Origin: Rhizoclosmatium globosum
Taxonomy: Eukaryota; Chytridiomycota; Chytridiomycetes; Chytridiales; Chytriomycetaceae
DNA: 64,000 nt
Direction: 5' to 3'
Assembly (NCBI GenBank): GCA_002104985.1
Contig: MCGO01000020.1
Location: 186,001-250,000, forward strand
Below the pieces are notes generated by a model. The model did no database searches. It saw nothing but the letters and a program-made list of their open reading frames with translations, and had not been told where the DNA came from. Below, in pieces: positions 1 through 10,105 of this stretch (within the stretch, counting starts at the first letter, position 1; the number at the start of each line of letters is the position of its first letter). The translations under genes were made by a program, and so were the position numbers.

Positions 1-392
1 GAGAAGTTACATGGGTTCTTGGCTGGCCATATTATGGACAATCAAAGCTTGCAAACAGTTGTTTGCCGTTGAATTAAACCGCCGGTTCGGAAACCATATC
101 ACAGCAAATGCAGTTCACCCTGGCATTGTTGACACGGATTTGTTTCAAAGCATACCGTATGGTTTTGTGTGGTTTCTTACACGTGTTATTCCTACACGTA
201 TGATACTCGGGCCGTATGGGAAGGTTTCTGACACCAGAAAAGGATCTATTGCTTTGATCCGTGCACGATAGAAATCGATGAACGTAGATCAAAGAAAGAT
301 TCCTTTGGGTTGTTCGAGAAACCCTTGCCCTTGACCCGGAACTTGCTCAAAAGTTGTGGGTGTTTAGTGAAGATTTGTGCAAACAATTTTGA
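1..392 (+). pseudogene. Short-chain dehydrogenase/reductase, C-terminal fragment (decayed)
   Basis: This is the 3' part of an SDR gene entering from the left edge. The active-site segment YYGQSKLAN is readable near 30-56, followed by a Rossmann C-terminal half with NAVHPGIVDTDLF near 108-145 and the family's C-terminal signature LALDPELAQKLWVFSEDL near 325-378. These pieces lie in different frames: one base appears lost after the SKLAN motif, and a stop plus a deletion near 270-300 separates the last two. The two other SDR copies (519-1690 and 46766-47667) share the same C-terminal motif, so all three are one family of membrane-anchored SDRs resembling retinol-dehydrogenase-like enzymes. With its 5' end outside the window I cannot say whether the whole gene is dead. 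Confidence 0.7.
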
Positions 393-518
393 TTTTAGTT
401 TTTGAGTCTGTTGAATGAAACGTATTGAAATAGTACTTCCTTTGATTGTATGCTAAACGTAACATTCGAGTTTTGGAGATCGGCAAAATGCTTACAAGTC
501 GAGCAAAACTCTGCCAAA

Positions 519-1690
519 ATGGCAATCGAAGAAACTTACCAACTTCTCGTCGGATTAATCCTCATTGTCGCCAGTATCTATTGGCTTCAACCATCGGCGT
601 CAACAAAGCCGAAACTGATCGAAACAGCATTCGACAGCAAGGGAAAGAGAACGGACGCAATGTACAAACCAACGTCGTTCTCAATTGACGCAATTCCGTC
701 TCTCGAAGGTAAAACTGCCTTGGTAACAGGCGGCAATTCAGGAATTGGGTACCACACCGTCAAACACCTCGCTCTGAAAGGTGCCAAAGTGTTCATGGCA
801 GCGAGATCTCAAGAAAAGGCGGAGAATGCAATCGCTAAGATGAAACAGGAAGCAGATGGACTTGGAAGACACTCAATATTGAGTTTGTACATTTGGATCT
901 TGCCGATTTGAAGCTGGCGAAAGAGGCTGGCCGAAACTTTGTTGCGAGAGGAATTGCGATTGATATTCTTGTTTGTAATGCTGGTGGGTACTTTGGTTGT
1001 GTCGATGATGTGAATGATTCAAGGTTTCAAGTTACAAAGGTGCGTGCTTGATCTTATTTAAAAACTCAACAATCCACTGAAGTATGGAGATTCCCAAATA
1101 GGATGGATACGAAACTCATTTCGCAACAAACCATCTTGGGCACTTTCAATTTGTCAAGGAAATCCTCCCGGTCCTTCTGAAAGCACAAGAGAAACCGCGA
1201 GTTGTTGTCGTGTCCTCCTCGGCAACCTGGAACGCACCGACTTGTGGAATAGACTTCAAAAGTGTGGTTCAGAAACAACCAGGATTCCGAACGACCAATT
1301 ACTACGGCCAATCAAAGCTGGCAAATAGTTTGTTTGCAGTTGGACTCAACACACGTTACGGTGATCAATTAATTGTAAATGCTGTTCATCCAGGTGTTGT
1401 GGATACAGATCTGTTCCAGATAACACCATACAGCCCACGTGGTTTATCACACGATTTATTCCATTTCGCTTTATTCTGGTTGCTTTTCTGGGTGGTGAAA
1501 TCTTGAACGCCGAACGAGGCGCGCATTGTTCCTTATATGCAGCTACAAGTAAAGAAATTGAGGAAAAGGGTGTGAAGGGAAAGTATTTGATTCCTTTGGG
1601 CTGTGTCGGATGATCATCATCCTTTAGCGTTGGATACCGAGCTTGCTAAGAAGTTGTGGATTTTTAGCGAACAAATGTGTGCTGACGTCT
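519..1690 (+). pseudogene. Membrane-anchored SDR (retinol-dehydrogenase-like), frame broken
   Basis: NAD(P)-dependent short-chain dehydrogenase/reductase. From ATG 519 there is a hydrophobic N-terminal anchor (residues about 8-22), then the nucleotide-binding motif TGGNSGIG (near 727-750), VCNAGG (near 973-990), the active-site motif YYGQSK (near 1299-1316) and HPGVVDTDLF. A phase-0 intron at 1040-1101 (GTGCGT to TAG) joins ..VTK to DGYETHF. The frame changes by one base near 868, near 1500 and near 1600. Reading across them restores family-typical sequence ending in SDDHHPLALDTELAKKLW. Every catalytic motif is present, so either the gene is recently dead or the breaks are sequence errors. 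The substrate cannot be inferred. Confidence 0.75.
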
Positions 1691-1782
1691 GTTTTGAGTG
1701 TAAACGCGAAATGAAAGAGAATACATACATGAATTTTATTTTCCGCTCTACAATTGAAAGTTCTCTGCATTCCACACTTCCA

Positions 1783-2076
1783 ATGCCTGCTGAGAAAACA
1801 ATCACTTTCACGGAAACACGTGTGGACCCAGTCAATGACGTTGCCAAAAAGATCAACGCATTGATTCAAAGTGGCCGTGACTTTGCCAGGAAACTGATGG
1901 CCGAGAACGCTGAACATGAAGGACTCTTCAAGAGAAATACATGCCTTGGGATTTTGAGGACTGTACGCAAAAATCCCGTCAAGGAAGGTATTCTTGGTCA
2001 AGGTGCGAGTGAAACAAAAGGTGTGGGAACGTTGAAGAGGATGGTATTCGCAGCCATGGAAAGCAACGGCGCATGA
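1783..2076 (+). CDS. Hypothetical small protein (98 aa)
   Basis: An ATG-started frame of 98 codons follows the last SDR segment in the same frame. Its composition (charged, Lys/Arg-rich, MPAEKTITFTETRVDPV at the start) looks more like coding sequence than its antisense. It could be a C-terminal extension of the broken SDR, a separate small gene, or chance. It lies opposite the uncertain 3' end of the ChaC gene on the minus strand. I recognise no domain. Confidence 0.3.
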   Translation: MPAEKTITFTETRVDPVNDVAKKINALIQSGRDFARKLMAENAEHEGLFKRNTCLGILRTVRKNPVKEGILGQGASETKGVGTLKRMVFAAMESNGA

Positions 2077-2089
2077 GATTTGACCGTTA

Positions 2090-2892
2090 ATTCTTGATCG
2101 TGAATAAATTCCACAATGTTTATTAAGGCGAATGACGGGTTCGGGAAGTCCTTGTCTTCCAGCAGCAACAAGCTCTTCCAGTTCAGCCATAGCCTCTGCT
2201 TTAGGTTCATCTATTTGTACACCCAATTCATCAGCGGCCTTGCGAACTTTTCCTTCCAGCAGTGCAAGTGGTTATCTGGGTGATTGCGCGATACAACCTT
2301 GACAGCAGCACACACATTGAGAAAATAGTCAATGTTCCTGCCACTCGGACCCTTTGCACGCACAATATGCCTTGCAAGATCATCCGCAGACACAGGCCCA
2401 AGAAATGCGACATTTGAGGTTGATCCCACATAGACTCTGGCAGAGCACAAGCCGTCCCCGTTCTGATCAAATACTTTAACAATTTGCGGATGATACCCGT
2501 TCTTCTCGCGGAAATCCAAGTGTTCAATCACGGTTTCAAACTCCGACGGTCTCAGAAGAAAGGCAACTCCAAAACACTTTTCAGGACCATTTGAATTGTT
2601 TGAATCAGCGGCCGTGTCGTCGCTGTTCCGCCAATCAGAATCGAACTCGTTTCCGTCGATCAAAGTTACGACTCGGCCCGGCGAAGTGGCTGTTCCGCGG
2701 TGATCGTGTGAACCCTGTTTGGGGAAGTAACCTGTCAGTCTCTTCAAAGGCTGCCTTGAACTGCACCTGCCAAAACCGTCGATGCATCCCTTCAATGTAG
2801 CCTACAACCCGTCGCTCGTATGGGAAGTCGACCTTCCAGATCAGTGATCCATATCCAAACACCCAGTGCCCCGATTCTGTTTCGGATGACAT
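2090..2892 (-). CDS. Gamma-glutamylcyclotransferase, ChaC family
   Basis: Cytosolic enzyme expected to cleave glutathione to 5-oxoproline and Cys-Gly. Start ATG 2892-2890. Exon 1 encodes the family signature [16 protein letters not shown] followed by RRFWQ. A 52-bp intron (2715-2766) joins RRFWQ to GSHDHRG, exactly as in uninterrupted ChaC2-type proteins. Exon 2 holds GRVVTL, the segment LDFREKNGY that carries the catalytic Glu of the family, YVGS, and AKGPSGRN. An Asn/Ser-rich insertion lies between GRVVTL and FGVAF. Near 2262 one base is out of frame; crossing it gives [15 protein letters not shown], matching the usual C-terminal helix. The exact stop is unclear, so the 2090 end is approximate. 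Confidence 0.85.
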
Positions 2893-3061
2893 TTTTCGAA
2901 TCATCCGAAGAGATAATCTATTCTCATAACTCCAAAATACGAAACTTAAAATCACACATGAGTTCGAGATTATCACTTAAGTTGCATACTCTCAGTCGAG
3001 GCAACTGCGAGAGCTCTCGTGGAACCATTCCTGACAACTGATTTCTACAGCAATAAAGCAT

Positions 3062-3792
3062 CTAATTGCACGAGATTCCCCAGGTTGAAGGTACAGGTCC
3101 AGAAAAGCGGTTGTCATCCAGTGAAAGCATTTTGAGCTTCACAAGGTTTCCAAGCTCCACAGGCAATTTCCCACTAAACTGATTCCTCGTCAATTGCAAA
3201 CCTTCAAATCTGTAGGTTTCCGACTTCTGCGGAATCTCACCCGTCACTTGTTGGTTTCCAACGTGAGTTGTTCTAAACCAGTCAGTTCCCAAATACACTC
3301 AGGAATCACACCCGTTAATCCACAATGCGAAAAAGCAAGTACTTTCAGGGATTTCAAGTTCCCAAAGGACTCAGGAATGACTCCTGATACTAATCCACGC
3401 ATCTCCAAGTGAACCAAGCTTTTCAATGCACTCAAGGCTTCAGGAGCACCAGTGAATTCTTTTGCGAGGTACCAAGCAATCATGGTCCTAGCTGGCCAAT
3501 ATGTCCCCGCAATGATTTCCTGGAATGGCTTTGGAGCTCTGAGGAAGTGACCCTCCAATTCCGAGTAGGCACCACTGTATCTTAGACGAGGATTGTATCC
3601 AGAGACTGCGGGACCCAGGCTTAAGTAAAGGCATTGACGCGCAAAGTGGGTTGAAAGGATGATCGAGTTGATGAGATGGCACAGGCGTCGAAGAGAGCAG
3701 ATCTGAGGAAACGGGATCCATGCCAGTATTTTTGTGAGCAGTTCTGTTGGGGTCGTGTTGAGTAGGCCTGGCAATTCAGTTTCCACAGACAT
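3062..3792 (-). CDS. F-box-like / leucine-rich-repeat protein, one or more frame breaks
   Basis: From ATG 3792 the first ~40 residues (TPTELLTKILAWIPFPQICS) look like an F-box (substrate adaptor of SCF ubiquitin ligases). After a variable linker come plant-type LRRs: LVSGVIPESFGNLKSLKVL, LTGVIPECIWELTGLEQL, FSGKLPVELGNLVKLKML, FSGPVPS. Near 3250 and 3215-3230 the frame shifts; restoring single bases gives the continuous repeat VTGEIPQEVGNLQ. The same architecture recurs at 47702-49080 and partly at 17811-18675. It is head-to-head with the unknown gene starting at 3966, leaving 173 bp between start codons. The ubiquitin role is inferred only from the weak F-box resemblance. Confidence 0.75.
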
Positions 3793-3965
3793 TTGAAAGT
3801 ATCGAACAGATTTACTCCCACGAATCAGGGTGGTGGCTCTCCACCTTTTTTTTTGTGGAGGCGGATACGAACCTTTTTTGGGATGGTCTCGATCCAAAAA
3901 ATACATTTCCTTGAATCTCTTGCAATCTCTACTTGTCTCCCTTAAAAAAATTCTGCTGATTTGTG

Positions 3966-6900
3966 ATGTCTGTTGTGTTCTCCCACTCCTCTCAACTTTC
4001 TTGCATCCAATGGGACGGACACTATCTTGTTCCTGAGATAACCGACACTGCAACTGGGATTCGTTATTACTCAACCAGAAACTTCAAGTTATTTTGCCCC
4101 TCGATTCCTTCCCAGCTCCCTGCAGCCTTGAAATCAATCCTTGATCGCTCTAATGCAATCCTTCAATTCAATGTTGAGCGGACTGGTGTTCGTAACTACG
4201 TTACTTACCATGGACTACAACTTTATATTCAACACTTTGGAAACTATCTTCTAGCTAATCTATTAAATCAATATCGCGATATAATGATACAACTATTGGA
4301 TGCATGCTTTCAGCTTTGGCCGTCCATGTCAACCTCAATTCACGATCTTACGCAAAAATTGAATCATGCACAAGTACAAATACAACAGTCAAGAACAGCT
4401 TTGAACTCTTGTAAAGATCAGCTCCTATGCGCAGAGAATGCTGCTCACCGATTGGAAGTGAATGTCAAAGATTTACAGAAGATAAACGAGTCACTGCTTC
4501 AGAATGCTGCTCGTTCCGAGGAAGCTCGTAATGCTGCAGAATCAGCAACCATGTTTTTCCGCCAAACGTTGAATACCTACGAGTTGCAGTTAAAGTCTTC
4601 TCAAGAAATGATTCATTCAAAAACCAGTAACATCAAAAAGTTAGAAGCAACCTTGGCCAAAACTCTCTTGTCACTCTCAGGCAAAACTGTTCAAAAGCTA
4701 AAGGAGGAGAAGACGAGGTTGATAGGAAGAAGCCAAACCTTATCTCGTCGTGTGAATGAGCTTGAACGAAAACTTCTCCCATACATTTCAGTCTTTGAGA
4801 ATATACCGGGAAGCAAACTTTTCCATCATTTAAAGCTGGTGACTGAACTTGATAAGGAAAAGCCACAGACGCAAAGTCGTATTGAAATGCTGGCTCTGTT
4901 TTCTCTCGCCCTTTCAAAGAACGTCCTCAATGATGAGCGCATTGTCTGGGACATAATTCATTCTCAAGTAAGATTTTCTTGACTTAATATCTCTTTAACA
5001 GCTCACTTAGATAAAGTTCTACTCCCTTGATAAGGTTCACGGTCCAGTCGTGTTCCATCAAATATTCTCTGAGCGTCTACTCTGGTTTCTGGACAGATAT
5101 TTTTCTCGTTGTGGCCATGCTGCTTACGATTTCATACGTGGTGCTGGAAAGATCAACGATGAAGAAGGTGAAGTCGTGAATACATCTCCCGTGGCGTTTC
5201 TTGGCTGTCTTTGGTTGCCCCATAAACGAACAATGCAAGATCGTTTTTCCAAAGCAACTGAAGGTTTGAAATACATTGGATATGACGAAAATATTGCAGC
5301 GTTGGTTATTGCCAAAGCAAAGTCGGTTGAAGCCCAAGTAAACTCAAAAGGCCGCGCTCTTGGCTTCATTCTTGGAAGTGACGAAAAAGACATTGGGATT
5401 GTCACAGTTGCAACTGAGGTGATAAAAGGACGAAAGAGAATTCGTGGCACGCAGGATTTGGGTGGAAATGAAGAACGTTTCAACTCCTGGGTAATTGATG
5501 GCTACATTAGAACAGTTAAGGATCTTGAAAATATTGTTAATGACTTCTGGGAGGCTGGAAAGCGATTACATCTGTTTTTGGAAAAGCCTCTGACGCCAAA
5601 AGCATTCGCGTTTGACAGAGACATTCACCTGTATCTATTGACTATTCTAAATCGCCTACAAAAATGTTTTGAAATTTGCGGAGCTATGATTCCAGCTAGA
5701 CTGGAAGCTTCAATTGCTGCAAGGGACAAACGTGATCAAGACAACACTGATAATAATAAGAATCAGTTTCGGGCAAGATTGGAACTACAGCGGACAGAAT
5801 CATTGGTCAAAGAATATTCAAAGTATAACGACACATTACCTGGAGTATCTACTGAAATTAAGGACTTGATCATCATTCTCACAGACAGCAATCATAATCT
5901 TACGTCCGAATTTGAAAATGCTGGACTGATTAAAGAACATGAGCTCATTACGATATATAGAGTAAGGATTGTTGAATGCCTTGAGGTTGCCATTCCTCTC
6001 AATGAGGGATTACATACGCTCCTTGCAAAACGGGCGCACAAGCTGGCTGTATACAGTGTTTCTGACACACAGCGTATTTTGAACGAGCCAATAGCTACAT
6101 ATTATGTAGATTCCGTAACTGAGGGGCAGAGTCGGTTAATTGAGAATCATTTGATGGAAAAACTCAAGTTAGTGCCATAATCATTGTCAATTAAACTAAT
6201 TATATTCAATTTAGAGAGCATAATATGAACATTGTGCTAGGGGGCTACGATGGTGCTTCTCATGCTCTTGTTCGACGAGCTGGTGTTGACGGTGCAGAAC
6301 CTACGCTGTTGACGTCCCTTGCAGCTTCTCTTCTTGAAAAAGTCGATGAAAGATTTAAAGGACGAGGAAAAACGGCGAGAATGAAAGCGGCTTTGCTTCA
6401 GAACGCGGTTTTGTTAATCACCAATGCATCAAACATTCACTTTGGAACACATCGCGCAAGTAAATGGCTGAAGGCTCCTCCCATTGCAACTGCTGTAGAA
6501 CAAATGACTAATTCCGAATTTCTTGAATTAATGCAATCAGTTGTTGCCATTAGTCAACAGTGGTTGACACCAGGAAGTTGGGCACAATTCAAGGAAGCTG
6601 TATATGACAATCAGCTTGATTTTGATGAAGAATCTTGCTCGTTTGGTGAACGTGTCAGTTTAATTCTGGATACTTTAGACCTGGTGGATATTAACGGCAG
6701 AAGGATCTGGGTCTCGTTTTTCTTTTCGTTCCTCTGTACGATTGCTCGTCACAATGATGTCAAAGTTGAAGAGGCACGTGAGTGGCTTGTTAGGGCATAC
6801 TTTTTGCAGGAGGTGTCTGTAAATACTTTCTGGTTGGATCATTTTTACAAGCCTATTCAAAAGGGGGAAACCAATTTGTGGAAGTTCATTGACCCACCAC

Positions 6901-7982
6901 ATTGGATGAAACGACTGTCAACTCAGCTATCCGGAGCTGCATCTGGATTTAAGGACTTCTCTGATCATAGATTGCTTCTTAATATAGCCGAATCAAAGGA
7001 AACAAAACTGATTCCGATGTTCTTCACCAACCTTCGTGATAAGCAAAATGTAGCGGATGCTTTTACTTTATTTGGGGCAGATGTGGAAGAGAAAGCACGA
7101 TCTGCAGGAAATCATAAAATGGCAGAATTAATACGCATATTCCGAAGGATGTATGAAGCATGTGACTACTCTGGATTATCAATAGAGCATCGAGATGCCA
7201 GATTTGATGAAATGTGGGAATGGTTGGAAGAGCATTACTTCCCTGAGATCTTCGCGTGTATTCCAACAAAACGAGTTCCAGCTCGTCCAAATGGGGACAA
7301 GGATCTTGATGAGCCTAGTTTCTTCCAATGGGAAAACAAAACGCTCCCAAGTGAACTTTTAGAGGCATTGGCAGCATTCATTGATGTACGTAACCAAGTC
7401 AAAGACTACTTACAATCGTCAAACATAAACGATCCTCAAAGCACGCTGCCGATTCTCGTCGAACGTGCTCTTGGAACAAATAACTTGGAAACAGAAATGT
7501 CAATTTTAAGGATCTTTGAAGGAATTCTCAGTTGTGGACGTGTCAGTCAGATTGATCCGATTAAAGCACATATAACAGTCAAGAAGTACAGACACGCACA
7601 GCTTTTGCGTCTACAAGTAGGTAGTATTTCACCTGGGTATACAGAAGCTCCAAGTCGTGGCCGGTCTTACAGGGAATACGATGAAGGACGTTGGGAGGCA
7701 GAGTTGGGAGACGCTGACACTGTGAACTCAAATCGGTAAGCTTTATTTCCTGACTTTCTCACGATGACCCTCTTTCCCAGCCATTCAAAGGATACATCTG
7801 CCGACAAAATGGGAAATGCTGACCATCTGGCCCTTCGCGATTCTACAATTCGTGCGAAACACAAAACAACTGTTGCTGCCGCCATTCTTGTGTCAAGTGA
7901 AAGTGGAAGCAAGAAACGATCGCAAAACTTGTCCCAGAACGAAGACATTCAAGAGAAGTCGTTTTTCAGAGCAAAGAAGTAA
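3966..7982 (+). CDS. Large coiled-coil protein of unknown function (1,293 aa)
   Basis: Four exons splice cleanly: 3966-4967, 5011-6167, 6215-7735 and 7781-7982. The introns are 43-47 bp with GT..AG ends, and the exon total is 3,882 nt, an exact multiple of three. Residues ~120-275 are a coiled coil rich in Gln/Glu/Lys/Leu (DLTQKLNHAQVQIQQ to ELERKLLPY). The remaining ~1,000 residues look like a folded, mostly helical region without signal peptide or membrane segments. A second short charged stretch (RDKRDQDNTDNNKNQ) lies in exon 2 and the tail is Ser/Lys-rich. I do not recognise a family; an exocyst or tether resemblance was considered but no signature supports it. No frame break occurs over 4 kb, which argues for a maintained gene. 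Confidence 0.85.
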
Positions 7983-8312
7983 AATGAAGACTTACCATTA
8001 TTCATTCTGTTCTGTTTCGTTTGATGTAGCCCTAACAATCTCCATGGTCAAGTGACTCTTTTTTCCTGTGGTCACTTGACCCTCCAAGCAGGAAATGAGG
8101 GTTTGTTGACTTTGAGGGTTTTGAGAATGGCAAAAAGTTGCGACACAGCCACCACCCTGCCCACGAATATCCCATGAAATCCACCACTGCAACCTTACTT
8201 TCGTGCATCCACCCCCAAAATGGCATTGTCTGAAATTAAAGAGAGTAAAGTCAGATTAAAATAAGTTAAAGAAGGGAAGAAAGAGAATACGTTATTGCCA
8301 TAAATTCCAAAA
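7983..8312. other. Intergenic region, coiled-coil gene to first GT31-PAN gene
   Basis: About 330 bp that should hold the 3' UTR of the unknown coiled-coil gene and the promoter of the first glycosyltransferase. Short open frames here look non-coding. The only structure I see is the 11-bp perfect inverted repeat at 8046-8081, listed separately. Confidence 0.6.
8046..8081. repeat. Perfect 11-bp inverted repeat with 14-nt spacer
   Basis: GGTCAAGTGAC at 8046-8056 and its exact reverse complement GTCACTTGACC at 8071-8081 flank a T-rich 14-nt spacer. Each arm contains an E-box-like CAAGTG/CACTTG core. It sits 65 bp after the upstream stop codon and 231 bp before the ATG of the GT31-PAN gene at 8313. 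It could be a transcript hairpin at the 3' end of the upstream gene or a dimeric factor-binding site; the sequence alone does not decide. Confidence 0.55.
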
Positions 8313-10031
8313 ATGGAAGGGCTGCCATCACACAGACGACCACCAGCCCACAAACTATCTACTCTGCCTCGCCGCCGCCGAATCTGTCTAATAATCACAA
8401 CTGGATTACTAATCCTTGCCGTCCTCCTGTCATACATCCTCGGCCTAACTGTATTCAACCCACAACCAACAACGACCCCTCCAATCACCCACCAACCCGC
8501 CTCAAACACATCCCGCCTCTTCTCAAACTTCACAATGGAACACAAAGCCCACCTCCTCGCAAACATGGACTTCAACAATCTCGCAATCGCCCTCAAATCA
8601 GGATCAGAAACGTTCCCGAAACGAACACCGGCGCAGTTTGAGACGTTCTTGAAAGCTGTGCATAATGTGCTTGTGATTGGGGAGAAGGGCGGGGTTAGTG
8701 ATGTTCATGGACGGAGGATGTTTGACGTTTATCATGGTGCGCTTGATGCCGCGAAGGCGAGGTTGGGACCGAAGGGGGTCAGGTTTGCGGAATCGAGGAT
8801 GGGCAAATTGAAGCTGGATCTGAGCGATCAGGGTAGTACTCCGATGCAAGGACAGGTTGGGCGGGATCAAGGCGGGAAGAGTGCAGCGGATACGGTTCAG
8901 GCTGGTTGGTTCAATAACGAAGGTTGGGTTTCTGATGCACACAAGGTGAGCTTCTGTCATTTTGATAGGGTGGGCTAGCTGGCACTTCCAATCTAGTCGA
9001 ATATGTCATCAATCTCATCACTTGAACACTAACTAAATTACATTTCACAGAACCTACCAGGATTCGCTTTATTATACAAAGAATTCCCTGAAGCAGAATG
9101 GTTCCTCATGATTGACGACGATTCCTACGTCTTTGTTGAAAACCTCCACAAGTACCTCAAACAATTCAATCCCGACAAAAAGTATTATATGGGGCAGGCA
9201 AACAAGTTTCAAGGATGCGATGACGTTGCGGTGATGGGAATGGGTCCTCCAATTGCGCAGGGTGGGACAGGAATCTTGATGTCGCGTGGAGCTATCAAAG
9301 CGTTATTGAAGATTGTCGATCAATGTACGGTTCAATATCAGGAGTGCTGGGGTTAGTTGCTATTCGTTCTTGACTATCAATGCGATCCTCAATGCGATAC
9401 AATTTTAGCTGGTGACGTTCGAGTGGGTTTGTGCCTCCGCGATGCTGGAATTCATTTGAAACATACCCCTGGATTCAACGGATGGCCGTAAGCCGTTCAT
9501 CATCTCTCTGCCACATGTCTCACCCCTTCTCAGCCCTCAAGCAAACTTTGTGTTCAGCCCCGACGCTTGTGAAGTTCCTTTCACATACCACCATGTCCTT
9601 TCCGATCAAGTACGACCCCTAACCTTCTCATATTATCTCGGCTTTTTTAATTTAATATTGCAACAGATGTATATCCTCCACAAAATCGAACAAGAAGCCC
9701 TCGCAACACACACACCACTCACATCCGCTCACATGTATCACACATTCCTCCATCCCCTCCCCGCAACCTACCCCGCGACACAAAACTCCGCGACCCCGAA
9801 AACTCGGAGCGTAAAGGAAAACCATTCATGAACTTCCATATCGCGTCATGGGAAGACTGTGAGTCGCGGTGTTTGTATTATACAGAGTGTGTAGGGTGGT
9901 TTTGGGATGGAAAAGATGGAAAGGATTGGTGTTGGTTGAAGAGGACGCCTGGAGGATTGGATGAGAAAGTTGGTGGGAGGAGTGGAGTTATACCAGGAAG
10001 GTATCGATGTGAACGGGGGATGTTTAGATAA
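8313..10031 (+). CDS. Fringe/GT31-like glycosyltransferase with PAN-like tail (copy A)
   Basis: Predicted Golgi type II membrane enzyme. An Arg-rich cytosolic stretch precedes a TM segment (residues ~25-46), then a lumenal GT31 domain: FNNLAIALKSGSETF, VLVIGEKGG, the metal-binding DxD motif LMIDDDSYVFVEN, AQGGTGILMSRGA, CW-AGDVRVGLCLRDAG. Exons are 8313-8945, 9051-9351, 9409-9487, 9534-9609 and 9667 onward; the first four splice perfectly. In the last exon a single-base frame change (between about 9670 and 9790) precedes the Cys-rich PAN/apple-like domain (CESRCLYYTECVGWFW, then DWCWLKRTPGG). First of six paralogues. Donor sugar and acceptor are unknown; the PAN domain may bind glycan or protein. 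Confidence 0.85.
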
Positions 10032-10105
10032 AATAAAACAAAGTATGCATCAAGAACATGTATTTGCAAGCGAATTAAGATTTGGATTCGTGTGTAAAAT
10101 GGCGA

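Noticed and set aside
1624..2226. Minus-strand frame of 200 codons continuing past the ChaC C-terminus
   Set aside because: The first ~70 codons are the real ChaC end; beyond that the composition (Cys/Phe/His-rich) looks like antisense of the plus-strand SDR tail and small frame.
2715..2766. Frame break in ChaC between RRFWQ and GSHDHRG
   Set aside because: It is a proper 52-bp GT-AG intron; splicing restores the exact family sequence.
2591..3412. Short plus-strand frames over the ChaC and LRR genes
   Set aside because: They are antisense to conserved motifs (GYGSLIW, LRR consensus) and show no family sequence.
3966..7982. Exocyst or vesicle-tether identity for the unknown coiled-coil protein
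   Set aside because: A coiled-coil start alone is not diagnostic and no exocyst signature was recognised.
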